A stretch of 64,000 nt of DNA from Lysobacter sp. MMG2 (lineage in GTDB: Bacteria > Pseudomonadota > Gammaproteobacteria > Xanthomonadales > Xanthomonadaceae): contig NZ_JAERQY020000001.1 in NCBI RefSeq assembly GCF_016735495.2, positions 62,001 to 126,000 on the forward strand. The letters are read 5' to 3'. The notes below the pieces were generated by a model. The model did not search any database, was not told the DNA's origin, and was given only the letters and a program-made list of their open reading frames with translations. The number at the start of each line of letters is the position of its first letter. The first letter of the stretch is position 1. Positions 8,452 through 16,722 of the stretch are shown piece after piece. The position numbers and the translations under genes were made by a program.

Positions 8452-9831
8452 ATGGAGGCTTACCGTCTTGTCGCGCGCGCAGCTCCCATGGCGACCTGTG
8501 GGCTGCTGTCGATCGCATTGGCCTGCTCCGCGCATGCGCAGACGCAGGCCGCGCCGCCTGCCAGCGTGGAAGACGACGAGTACGTCGAGGCGGAGCCGTC
8601 GTCCACCGAACAGGGGCAGACGCCGCTCGACGAGGCGTTCGCCCCGCGCGACCGCGCGGCGTGGATACGCGAGACGCGCCGCAAGGCGTGGCAGGACACC
8701 AAATGGGACGTGCAGGCGCGCACGTTCTACCTGGGTCGCGACAAGTACGACAACACCGAAAGCGAAGCGTGGGCGCTGGGTGGCTCGGTCGGCTTCAAGA
8801 CCGGCTACTTCCGCGAGCGGTTCGCCTTCGGCGCGACGGGTTATACCTCGCAGAAGCTTTACGGCCCCGAGGATAAAGACGGGACGCTGCTGCTGAAACC
8901 CGGCCAGGAAGGCTACACCGTGCTGGGCGAGGTCTACGGCGAATTCCTGATCAACGACGACACCCGGCTGAGCCTGGGCCGCCGCGGCATCGACACGCCC
9001 TACATCAACCGCAACGACGCGCGCATGACGCCCAATACCTTCCAGGCCATCACCCTGCAGGGCCTCTACGGCGGCGACGAAGGGCGTCCGGAGTGGCGCG
9101 TGGGCGGCGGGTATTTCGATGAGATCAAGGAGCGCAACTCCGACGAGTTCGTCTCCATGGCGCAGGACGCGGGCGCGCCGGACGGCGTGGAGCGCGGCGT
9201 CTACGCGCTGGGCGCCAACTTCAAGAAAGGCGCCTTCTCGGTGGGTGCGATCGGCTACTACAGCGATGACATCATCCAGATCTTCTACACCGAGGCCCGC
9301 TATGGAATTCCGCTGGCCGAGAAGCTGAAGCTGCAGTTCGCGTTGCAGTACTCCGACCAGTCGAGCGCCGGCGACGACCTGTTGCGCGGCACGGACTTCT
9401 CCTCAGACCAGTGGGGCGCGAAGGCCGAACTGGGCTACGGCGGCGCGCTGTTCACTGCGGCTTACACGCGCGCTGGCGGCGACACCAACATGCAGAACCC
9501 CTGGAGCGGTTACCCCGGTTACACCAGCGTCCAGGTCGAGGATTTCAACCGCGACGGCGAGGACGCCTGGCTGCTGCGCGCCGGCTACACCTTCCAGACC
9601 ATCAAGGGCGCCAGCGTCTACGCGCTGTACGTGGACGGCTCCGATCCGCAATCGCCGACCGAATACGCCAAGGACGAGTACGACTTCAACTTCCAGTGGG
9701 CCATCGGCGATGGCTTCCTGCAGGGCCTGCTGATCCGCCTGCGCTACGCGCACGTGCGACAGGAAGGACCCGTCGAGTCCGACCTGGACGACGTCCGCCT
9801 GATGGTGTTCTACGACCCACCGAAGCTGTAA
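8452..9831 (+). CDS. OprD-like outer-membrane porin
   Basis: A 459-residue protein with a Sec signal peptide (cleavage near SAHA-QTQ, about residue 29), an acidic low-complexity linker, and a beta-barrel body. The segment LGRRGIDTPYINRNDARMTP (about 178-197) closely resembles the conserved L-G-x-Q-x-x-x-T-P-x-x-x-x-x-D-x-R-x-x-P region of OprD-superfamily porins. OprD of Pseudomonas takes up basic amino acids, which would fit feeding the decarboxylase three genes earlier in the same operon (inference). The last residues are YDPPKL, so the C-terminal aromatic beta-signal is not canonical. It begins nine bases after the antiporter stop with a strong AAGGAGG site. Confidence 0.8.
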   Translation: MEAYRLVARAAPMATCGLLSIALACSAHAQTQAAPPASVEDDEYVEAEPSSTEQGQTPLDEAFAPRDRAAWIRETRRKAWQDTKWDVQARTFYLGRDKYDNTESEAWALGGSVGFKTGYFRERFAFGATGYTSQKLYGPEDKDGTLLLKPGQEGYTVLGEVYGEFLINDDTRLSLGRRGIDTPYINRNDARMTPNTFQAITLQGLYGGDEGRPEWRVGGGYFDEIKERNSDEFVSMAQDAGAPDGVERGVYALGANFKKGAFSVGAIGYYSDDIIQIFYTEARYGIPLAEKLKLQFALQYSDQSSAGDDLLRGTDFSSDQWGAKAELGYGGALFTAAYTRAGGDTNMQNPWSGYPGYTSVQVEDFNRDGEDAWLLRAGYTFQTIKGASVYALYVDGSDPQSPTEYAKDEYDFNFQWAIGDGFLQGLLIRLRYAHVRQEGPVESDLDDVRLMVFYDPPKL

Positions 9832-9861
9832 GGGCGCCGCCGCGCGACCGGGGGAGGCCGA

Positions 9862-11550
9862 ATGGAGTGGTTCTCGTCGATCCTGTCGCGCTATCCGGAA
9901 CTGGCGGTGTACCTAGCGCTGGGCATCGGCTACGCCGTGGGCGGCGTGCGCGTGCGAGGTTTCGTGCTCGGCGGCGTCACCGGATCGCTGCTGGCCGGCA
10001 TGCTGCTGGGCTGGGCGTTCGAGGTGCCCGTCTCGGCGACCGCGAAGTCGCTGGTGTTCCTGCTGTTCCTGTTCGGCATCGGCTACGAAGTCGGTCCGCG
10101 CTTCCTCTCGGCGATGAAAGGCGACGGTTGGCGATTCGCGGCGCTCGCCGTGTTCATGCCGACCGTGGGGTTGCTGGTCGCGTGGGGCGTGGCGAGCGCG
10201 CTGCAGCTGGATCCCGGGCTGGCCGCCGGCATGCTGTCGGGGGCACTGACCGAATCGCCTGCGATGGGCACGGCGACCGAGGCCATCCAGGCCTTGCCCA
10301 TCGACGCGGAAACGAAGGCCCGCTACGTGGCGCATGTCGGCGTCGGCGACGCGCTGTGCTACGTGTCCGGCGCGCTCGGCGTGATCCTGACCTGCACCGT
10401 GATCGGGCCGTGGCTGCTGCGAATCGACCTGAAGGCGCACGCGATCGCGCTGGAGGCCCGTTACGGCATCGTGCGTCAGCGCGCCGGCGTCGCATCGGCC
10501 TGGCAACCCTTCGAGACACGCGCCTACCGCGTGCCCGCCGACGCGCCCATGGCCGGCCTGGCCATTGCCGCCGCCGAACGCCTGATCGAAGGCGCGCGGC
10601 TGTTCGTGTATCGCCTGCGACGCGACGACGTACTGCTGGACGCCGATGCCTCCACCATCGTGCACGCCGGCGACGTGGTGGCCGTCGGCGGCCGGCGCGA
10701 GGTGCTGGTGGGCATCCTGGGAGAGCGCGGACGTGAAGTGGATGACGCCGACCTGCTCGACATTCCGATGGCCGCGCACGAGGTCTTCGTGTGCAAGGCG
10801 CGCTGGATCGGGCACACGCTGGCGCAGATCGCGCAGTGCGACGAGGTCCGCGCCGTCTTCCTGCGGCGCATCCTGCGCAACGGGCAGCAAATCCCCATCG
10901 GCACCGGCACGACGATCGAACGCGGCGACATGGTGCAACTGGTCGGCCCGGAGCAGGCGGTACTGCGCGCGGCCGGCGAACTGGGCGAGATCGTGCGCGC
11001 CAGCGACGCCACCGACTTCATCGTCGTGGGCTTCGCGATCTTCCTGGGCGCGGTGTTCGGCCTGCTGGCGGTCGTGCCGGTGGGGCGCATCGACGTCAGC
11101 ATCGGCACCAGCGTCGGCGCGCTGCTGGCGGGGCTGGTGGTCGGCCACGTCCGCGCGCGTCGCCCGCTGTTCGGCCGCATCCCCGACGCCGCTGTGAAGC
11201 TGATGCAATCCTTCGGGCTGGCGGCCTTCGTCGCGATGGTCGGCCTGGGTGCGGGGCCGCATTTCCTGCTGGCCCTGCGCGAGTCGGGCGTGGGGCTGTT
11301 CTTCGGCGGCGTGCTGGTCACGATGACGCCGCTGCTGCTGGGGCTCTGGTTCGGCCGGCGCGTGCTGCGGATCGACCCGTTGCTGCTGCTGGGTGCGATC
11401 TCCGGCGCGCAGACCTTCACCGCCGCCCTCGCGGCGCTGCAGGAGAAGTCCGACAGCCCGATCGCGGTGATCGGCTATACCGGGTCGGTGGCCGTCGCGC
11501 ACGTGCTTCTGACCACCTGGGGCACCGTGATCGTGCTGGCGATGGCGTGA
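9862..11550 (+). CDS. AspT-family amino-acid antiporter 2
   Basis: A 562-residue paralogue of the antiporter at 6742-8442 with the same plan: hydrophobic half (about residues 8-185), two TrkA-C-like cytoplasmic domains (about 205-375) and a second hydrophobic half (about 385-562). The motif FGIGYEVGPRFL occupies the position where the first copy has YGVGLRVGP, so the arginine that follows GxG in copy 1 (and in AspT) is Glu here, with an Arg two residues after the second Gly. GAISGAQTFTAAL replaces the GVAGSRSHSG motif. The two copies therefore differ in residues expected to line the substrate path, suggesting different substrates or directions. A GGGGAGG site precedes the ATG. It is the last gene of the four-gene operon; 138 bases separate it from the next gene. 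Confidence 0.86.
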   Translation: MEWFSSILSRYPELAVYLALGIGYAVGGVRVRGFVLGGVTGSLLAGMLLGWAFEVPVSATAKSLVFLLFLFGIGYEVGPRFLSAMKGDGWRFAALAVFMPTVGLLVAWGVASALQLDPGLAAGMLSGALTESPAMGTATEAIQALPIDAETKARYVAHVGVGDALCYVSGALGVILTCTVIGPWLLRIDLKAHAIALEARYGIVRQRAGVASAWQPFETRAYRVPADAPMAGLAIAAAERLIEGARLFVYRLRRDDVLLDADASTIVHAGDVVAVGGRREVLVGILGERGREVDDADLLDIPMAAHEVFVCKARWIGHTLAQIAQCDEVRAVFLRRILRNGQQIPIGTGTTIERGDMVQLVGPEQAVLRAAGELGEIVRASDATDFIVVGFAIFLGAVFGLLAVVPVGRIDVSIGTSVGALLAGLVVGHVRARRPLFGRIPDAAVKLMQSFGLAAFVAMVGLGAGPHFLLALRESGVGLFFGGVLVTMTPLLLGLWFGRRVLRIDPLLLLGAISGAQTFTAALAALQEKSDSPIAVIGYTGSVAVAHVLLTTWGTVIVLAMA

Positions 11551-11688
11551 CTGCGATGGACGTCCGTGCGTCGCCTGCATCGCCCCCCGCCACCACGCGA
11601 CGGACGCCACGACAACCGGACAGCCGGCAAAGCCAACGCAGGGTGCGCGCGTAGACTGGCTGCGGCCGGCACTCATCCGGAGGGGACC

Positions 11689-12231
11689 ATGCTCACCGCC
11701 CTGCCCTTGCTGGACGATGTGCTCGAGCATCATGCCGCGCAGCTCGGCCGCGACTTCGCCGCCTATCGCAACCACGCCTACCGTGTCGCCAATTTCTGCT
11801 GCGTGCTGGCGGAGATGCACGGCCGGCGCGTGGACGACGACGTGCTGCGGGCCATCAGCATCGCGGCGGCGTTCCACGACCTGGGGATCTGGACGGACGG
11901 CACCTGGGACTACCTGCCGCCGTCGCGCCGACGCGCGCACGATTGGGTGCACGCGCACGGCCACGGCCATTGCGATTGGCAGGTGGACGAGATGATCGGC
12001 CAGCACCACAAGCTCACCGCGTACCAGGACGACACGCTGGTGGAGACCTTCCGCTTGGCCGACCTGGCCGACGTCTCGCGCGGCCTGGTTGCCGGCGGCA
12101 TTCCGCGGGCGTTCCGGCGCGAGGTGTTCGCCCACTATCCCAACGAGGGCTTCCACCGTCGGTTGCTGCACTTCTCCTGCCGGCACCTGCTGCGCCACCC
12201 GCTCAATCCCATGCCCATGCTGCGCTGGTGA
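11689..12231 (+). CDS. HD-domain protein, probable metal-dependent phosphohydrolase
   Basis: A 180-residue soluble protein with an HD-superfamily pattern: His in NHAYRV (about residue 28), the metal-binding HD pair in AAAFHDLGIW (about 63-72), His residues in MIGQHHKL (about 103) and an Asp in RLADLADV (about 122-129). HD proteins usually hydrolyse phosphate esters of nucleotides using one or two metals; the substrate is not predictable here. A GGAGGGG ribosome site sits seven bases before the ATG at 11689, which excludes the longer upstream open frame. It lies between the decarboxylase operon and the alternative oxidase, with gaps of over 100 bases on both sides, and is probably a separate transcript. 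Confidence 0.75.
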   Translation: MLTALPLLDDVLEHHAAQLGRDFAAYRNHAYRVANFCCVLAEMHGRRVDDDVLRAISIAAAFHDLGIWTDGTWDYLPPSRRRAHDWVHAHGHGHCDWQVDEMIGQHHKLTAYQDDTLVETFRLADLADVSRGLVAGGIPRAFRREVFAHYPNEGFHRRLLHFSCRHLLRHPLNPMPMLRW

Positions 12232-12263
12232 GACGGCGCCGCCGCCGGCTATCGAAGGGCGGG

Positions 12264-12277
12264 TTGATGTAGATCAA
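12264..12277 (+). promoter_or_regulatory. FNR/Anr-type operator upstream of aox
   Basis: The sequence TTGATGTAGATCAA is a perfect match to the FNR consensus TTGAT-N4-ATCAA, including both half-sites. It is centred about 75 bases before the ATG of the alternative oxidase gene. Whether it activates or represses depends on its distance to the start of transcription, which cannot be read reliably here. A gene for an FNR-family protein with the full cysteine set lies just after aox, facing it, and is the obvious candidate to bind. Confidence 0.85.
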
Positions 12278-12345
12278 CCGGGTGCCTTGGGCGAGGCGGA
12301 TCATCACGCCATCGGCCGGCACCCCGCCCGGCCCGGAAGCCCGCC

Positions 12346-12999
12346 ATGAAAGCCGACGTCACCCCGGCGATCCCGATCGAACTCCACCATACGGTGGCCG
12401 GCCTGTCCGACCGCATCGCCTACGGCATCACCCGCACCCTGCGTTTCTTCGCCGACACCCTGTTCGCCAAGCGCTACGGCAATCGCGCGATCGTGCTGGA
12501 AACGGTCGCCGCAGTCCCGGGCATGGTCGGCGGCGCGCTGCTGCACCTGCGCTGCCTGCGCTGGATGCGCGACGACGAAGGCTGGATCCGCACGCTGCTG
12601 GAAGAAGCCGACAACGAGCGCATGCACCTGATGACCTTCATGGAGATCGCGCGGCCGAGCTGGTTCGAACGCATGATGGTGCTGATCGCGCAGGCGCTGT
12701 TCTTCACGTTCTACCTGGGCCTGTACATCGTCTCTTCCCGCACGGCGCACCGGTTGGTCGGCTACTTCGAGGAAGAGGCCGTCGTGAGCTACACGCGCTA
12801 CCTGGAAGAGATCGACGCCGGACGCATCGAGAACGTCGCCGCGCCGGCGCTCGCCATCGACTACTGGCAGCTGCCGCGCGATGCCCGCCTGCGCGACGTC
12901 GTCATCGCCGTCCGCCAGGACGAGGCCGGCCATCGCGATGTGAACCACGCCATCGCCAGCCAGTCTTCGAGTGAAGTGCCGGCCACGCATCGGTTGTAA
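12346..12999 (+). CDS. aox: Alternative oxidase (ubiquinol oxidase, di-iron)
   Basis: A 217-residue protein of the AOX family, which oxidises ubiquinol and reduces O2 to water without pumping protons and is insensitive to cyanide and NO. Family motifs are complete: [13 protein letters not shown] (about 45-57), [13 protein letters not shown] (about 84-96), [10 protein letters not shown] (about 142-151) and [12 protein letters not shown] (about 187-198). Together these supply the four Glu and two His ligands of the di-iron centre. It is an interfacial inner-membrane enzyme, and two hydrophobic stretches are present. The gene follows a perfect FNR box and is convergent with an FNR-family regulator gene, pointing to oxygen- or NO-dependent expression. 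Bacterial AOX is patchily distributed, so horizontal origin is possible, but base composition looks like its neighbours. Confidence 0.93.
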   Translation: MKADVTPAIPIELHHTVAGLSDRIAYGITRTLRFFADTLFAKRYGNRAIVLETVAAVPGMVGGALLHLRCLRWMRDDEGWIRTLLEEADNERMHLMTFMEIARPSWFERMMVLIAQALFFTFYLGLYIVSSRTAHRLVGYFEEEAVVSYTRYLEEIDAGRIENVAAPALAIDYWQLPRDARLRDVVIAVRQDEAGHRDVNHAIASQSSSEVPATHRL

Positions 13000-13014
13000 G
13001 CGGCCATCGCCGCC

Positions 13015-13767
13015 TCAGTGATCCAGCAGGGGCGCGGCCAGTTCGTCCATCGGTGCACGGTCGAGCAGTTCGACCTCACGGCCGTGCACCTGGATCCATC
13101 CATTGCCCTGCAGGCGCCGGAAGATGCGGCTGAGTGTTTCCGGCGTCATCCGCAGGTGGTTGGCGATGTCGGCGCGCTGCATCGACAGCTGGAAGCGGCG
13201 CGGCGAGAACCCGCGTGCTTCGAGCCGGCGCGACAGTCCGATCAGGAACGCCGCGACGCGTTCGTCGGCGCTGGAATCGCCGGCGAGCATCGAGGCATGG
13301 CCGATGTCGCGGCTCATCAGGCGGAACAACTGCCGCTGCAACCCCGGCAGGCGCCCGGCCAGCATCGACATCTTCGGGAACGAGAAGCGGCACAGCATGA
13401 CCGTATCCAGCGCGACCGCGCTGCACGGATAGGTGTTGCCGTCGATGGCGTTCAGGCCGATGACTTCGCCCGGCAGATGGAAACCGAGCACCTGCTCCCG
13501 TCCGCTGCGGTCGATCGTCGTGGTCTTCACCGTGCCGGCGCGAACGGCGGCGATGGCGTCGAACGGATCGCCCTGGCGGAACACGAACTCGCCCTCCTGC
13601 AAGGGACCAACGTGCTCGACCAGCACGTGCAGTTCCGCCAGCGCGCTCTTGTCCATTCCCTCGGCCAGGCAGGCCTGGGAGAACGCGCAGGTCGTGCAGA
13701 ACTGCAAGTCGGTTCCATCGTTGGAGAACACCCGCGGGTTCAGCCGGGGAAATACGCTTTGTTCCAT
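13015..13767 (-). CDS. fnr: FNR-family oxygen-responsive transcription regulator
   Basis: A 250-residue CRP/FNR-superfamily regulator. The N-terminus has Cys24, Cys27 and Cys33 in the C-x2-C-x5-C spacing of FNR, and a fourth cysteine (Cys115, in TYPCSA) matches FNR Cys122; together they would hold an oxygen-labile [4Fe-4S] cluster. The cyclic-nucleotide-like beta-roll covers about residues 45-140, followed by the dimer helix. The C-terminal winged helix contains RMTPETLSRIFRRLQ, whose E-x-x-S-R residues are those that read TTGAT half-sites. A perfect TTGAT-N4-ATCAA site lies 0.7 kb away in front of aox. The ATG at 13767 is preferred; a GTG three codons earlier is also possible. Confidence 0.93.
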   Translation of the reverse strand: MEQSVFPRLNPRVFSNDGTDLQFCTTCAFSQACLAEGMDKSALAELHVLVEHVGPLQEGEFVFRQGDPFDAIAAVRAGTVKTTTIDRSGREQVLGFHLPGEVIGLNAIDGNTYPCSAVALDTVMLCRFSFPKMSMLAGRLPGLQRQLFRLMSRDIGHASMLAGDSSADERVAAFLIGLSRRLEARGFSPRRFQLSMQRADIANHLRMTPETLSRIFRRLQGNGWIQVHGREVELLDRAPMDELAAPLLDH

Positions 13768-13902
13768 CGTCCACACCGGAAGGGATGGCGTGCGCGCGGC
13801 GCGCCGTCAGGGATCGTATTCAACCATGCCCGGGCCCATCGCACGACGATAGGACGCTGATGCGCGGCGTGAAGGCGCGCCTGATGCCCTGCGCCCGCAC
13901 GA

Positions 13903-15054
13903 TCAGGCCGGCGCCCGGCTCCTCCACGCGAACAGCCCGAACGCGGCGCACGCCGCGGCAGCGAACCACGCAAGCCCATCGCGCGAGAGGTGCATCGCCG
14001 CACCGGCCAGCAACGGCCCCAGCAGTGCGCCGATGCCGAACGCCACCGACATGCCGGCGTACACCTGCACCAGCTGGCCTTCCGAATAGCGGCTGCCGAC
14101 GATCGTCACCACCAGCGTGTAGATGCCGACGAACACACCGCCCCACACGAACAGCAGGGCATGCCCGAGCCAGGCGACGCCGATCGCGAACGGCCACAGC
14201 AACGCGCCCAGCGCCGACAGCGCACTGAACGCGAGCACCAGGCGGCGACGATCGAACCGATCGCCCAGCCAGCCGATCGGCAACTGCAGCACGATGGCGC
14301 CGACGAGCAATGTCGCCACGAGCGCGGTCGCCCCCTGCTCGCTCCAGCCCAGCCGCATCGCGTACATCGGCAGGAACGTGAGGCCGGAGGTTTCCAGCGC
14401 GGCATTGAGCGCCGTCGCCGCCATCGCCACGGGCGCATGCCGCAAGAGCCCGACGACACCGCCCGACAACGGCCGATGCGCGAACTGCGGCGACGGCGCG
14501 CGGTCGAAGACGACGAACGCACAGGCCGCCATCGCCAGCGCGGCGCCGATCAGGAACGGCACCGCATCGCCGGAGCCCACATGGCCCAGCAGCAGCGGAC
14601 CGATCGCCAGGCCCACCGACACCGCCGCGGTGTAGATCGCCATGTTCGTCGTGCGCGATGCCTCGTCGCTGAGATGGCTCGTCCAGCTTTCGGTGGTGAC
14701 CAGCACGCCTTCGGAGCCGATGCCCAGCACGTAGCGCAAGGGAAACCACAGCCATACCCATGCGCTGGCCGGAAACAGCATCAGCACGACACCGACCAGC
14801 ATCAGCGCCACGATGAGGATCCGCCGCATTCCCCACCGGCTGGCGGCGCGCGGCAGCATCCACGCGACCGTGAGCACGCCCAGCGCATGCATCGCGGCAT
14901 TCAGGCCGATGAGCACTTCGCCGTGGCCTCGGCGTTGCAGTTCCAGCGCGATCAGCGGAGACGACAATCCGTACGTGATCCCGAACATCGACGCCGCCGC
15001 GACGATCGCGATGGCGGTGCGGCGTCGCGAGGGCACGCTGTCCTGCGCCGTCAT
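13903..15054 (-). CDS. MFS family transporter
   Basis: A 383-residue, very hydrophobic protein with about twelve predicted membrane helices in two bundles. It has a typical short first cytoplasmic part (MTAQDSVPSRRRTAIAI) and a loop motif GWLGDRFDRRRLVLAF (about residues 255-270), a variant of the MFS G-x-x-x-D-R-x-G-R-R signature that here falls between helices 8 and 9. Composition resembles the YfcJ/sugar- or drug-efflux type, but no substrate can be named. The ATG at 15054 overlaps the stop of the upstream gene by four bases (ATGA), implying translational coupling with the DUF308-type membrane protein. The longer open frame upstream has arginine/alanine-rich shadow composition and was rejected. 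Confidence 0.85.
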   Translation of the reverse strand: MTAQDSVPSRRRTAIAIVAAASMFGITYGLSSPLIALELQRRGHGEVLIGLNAAMHALGVLTVAWMLPRAASRWGMRRILIVALMLVGVVLMLFPASAWVWLWFPLRYVLGIGSEGVLVTTESWTSHLSDEASRTTNMAIYTAAVSVGLAIGPLLLGHVGSGDAVPFLIGAALAMAACAFVVFDRAPSPQFAHRPLSGGVVGLLRHAPVAMAATALNAALETSGLTFLPMYAMRLGWSEQGATALVATLLVGAIVLQLPIGWLGDRFDRRRLVLAFSALSALGALLWPFAIGVAWLGHALLFVWGGVFVGIYTLVVTIVGSRYSEGQLVQVYAGMSVAFGIGALLGPLLAGAAMHLSRDGLAWFAAAACAAFGLFAWRSRAPA

Positions 15055-16370
15055 GCCGCGCGGGCTCCGCGCTGGCGCAGCGCGCCCTGCAGGCGCAGGC
15101 GCAGCGGAAGACGGTTCGTGCGGCCCAGGTGCTCGCGTTCGACGACCCGCTTGAGCGCGCGCCCGTAGTCCAGCACGAGGCCGGGCGTCCAGGCCATCGT
15201 CACGCCTCGATGGCGCAGCATCGCCGCCAGCCAGAGGTAGGGATCGAGCAGGAGCAGGAAGAACGCGCGCCAGGGATGGCGGTGGCCGACGCTGCCTTCC
15301 AGCGCGCATTCCAGTGCGAGCGAAGCCGCGGTGGAGCAACTGCGGCTGGTGAGGTTGTAGGTGCTGTCCTGGCGGTAGTCGAGCCAGAAGCGGCGCAGCG
15401 AGGCTTCGTTGTAGCGGCGGAACTTGACGCGACGATCGGGGGCGCGCCAGTTCGCGACCTCGATCTCGTGGGTTTCGTTCCAGCGGCCGGGCACGTCGTT
15501 CTCGGTGCCCGCACGCAACAGGCGGGCGAAGTCGTCGGGCGAGTGGTCGATGTCGACCGCCGGGTACAGACTGATGTAGACGTCAGGGTGCAGTTCGAGT
15601 GCGGCATGCCCGGTCGATACCACGCCGTTGCGGTCCACCGCCGCGATGTAACGGTTCACCACCGGACGCGGCACGGGCGACTCGATGGAACCCGTCGCGG
15701 TCCACACATACAGCGTGAGTTCGCCCTCGCCTACGCGCTGCTCGCCGTCGCGCAGAACGCCTCGCGAATGCCATGGCCGGGACTGGAACATCGGCAGTTC
15801 GGTGATCGACGCGCCCGCCGGCAGGTTGCGGAGCTGCAGCCCGAGCCGCACCAGCGTCAGACCCGAGATGATGAGTGCGACGCTCATGCAGTACGGAATC
15901 ACGTAACGGTGCGGCCAGGGCCAGTCGGTGAGGATCAGCACGGCGAGCACGATCTCGATGCACGCAGCGAAGATCGCCACCGGCCAGCGCCGGAAGCGCA
16001 CGACCCAGGCCGATGCGATGCGCAGCAATCCATCGGCGCAGAACACCAGGCCGAACAGCACGCTGTCGGAAATGCCGTGGTCGAACGGCACGTCCATGAT
16101 CATCAGACCGAACAGCAGGAAGGCGAGCGCGCGCGCGACCAGCGGGGCCTTCGCACGGCGCGAGCTGGCCCAGACGCTCGCCAGCACGAGGACGCTTTCC
16201 ACCACGAACAGGCCGCCGAGCACATCGGTGGCGATCGCGAGCGCGCCGCTGGATACATCCAGGAACACCAGCGCGCCCAGCGCGATCCACAGCGCGCCCA
16301 GCAACGGCAGCAGGCGCCATTGGCGCTTCACTGCCTGGGTTCCGATCAGCAGGATGGCGAGCCGGACCAT
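15051..16370 (-). CDS. HdeD/DUF308-like membrane protein with C-terminal peptidase-like domain
   Basis: A 439-residue two-part protein. Residues 1-185 contain about six membrane helices arranged like the HdeD/DUF308 acid-resistance membrane family. Residues about 190-430 are soluble. They contain VSTGHAALEL (a conserved-looking His near residue 250) and, later, YNLTSRSCSTAASLALE (a Cys near residue 340). That order, His before Cys, resembles circularly permuted papain-like amidases/peptidases and related DUFs with an N-C-S-T motif. The enzymatic assignment is inference from these two motifs only. It is translationally coupled to the downstream MFS gene (ATGA overlap). The start at ATG 16370 precedes the first helix; the longer frame running into the ferritin-like gene was rejected. 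Confidence 0.6.
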   Translation of the reverse strand: MVRLAILLIGTQAVKRQWRLLPLLGALWIALGALVFLDVSSGALAIATDVLGGLFVVESVLVLASVWASSRRAKAPLVARALAFLLFGLMIMDVPFDHGISDSVLFGLVFCADGLLRIASAWVVRFRRWPVAIFAACIEIVLAVLILTDWPWPHRYVIPYCMSVALIISGLTLVRLGLQLRNLPAGASITELPMFQSRPWHSRGVLRDGEQRVGEGELTLYVWTATGSIESPVPRPVVNRYIAAVDRNGVVSTGHAALELHPDVYISLYPAVDIDHSPDDFARLLRAGTENDVPGRWNETHEIEVANWRAPDRRVKFRRYNEASLRRFWLDYRQDSTYNLTSRSCSTAASLALECALEGSVGHRHPWRAFFLLLLDPYLWLAAMLRHRGVTMAWTPGLVLDYGRALKRVVEREHLGRTNRLPLRLRLQGALRQRGARAA

Positions 16371-16722
16371 GCGCGTTTCCCGGGGCGTGCAGGCGTCTCC
16401 CGCGCCTGCGGCCGACTGTACACGGCCGCGCGCGATGCGACATGGGCCCTGCGGCGTCCGGGCACTCACCGTTGACGCAGACCGAGCGCGCCAGGGCGCC
16501 GTTGGACTGACACCGCCGCCCCTCCCCTGCGCGTCGCGCGCAAGGGCCTCCACGATTTCACGCCACGCGGACAGCCCCGCGCGGGATTGGAAACCTGAAC
16601 ATGGCGCAGCGTACATCCCGCCGCGACGCTGCTGCGTTGACGAATCATTGCGCGGTTCTTCACGCGCGCCGGCATGCCCGATTCCTATAACAAGGTCACA
16701 CCACACGACAGGAAACGAGCAC
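16371..16722. other. Divergent intergenic region without a recognisable gene
   Basis: A 352-base stretch between the divergent DUF308-type and ferritin-like genes. It must hold both promoters. A TATAAC hexamer at 16686-16691 lies 32-37 bases before the ferritin-like start and could be its -10 element, but no convincing -35 is seen at the right spacing. No RNA gene, repeat or coding frame with plausible composition was found. Confidence 0.4.

Noticed and set aside
6076-8535. An 819-codon minus-strand open frame across the decarboxylase end and antiporter
   Set aside because: Low-complexity His/Arg/Gln/Ala composition, no start context or domain, and it spans two clear plus-strand genes.
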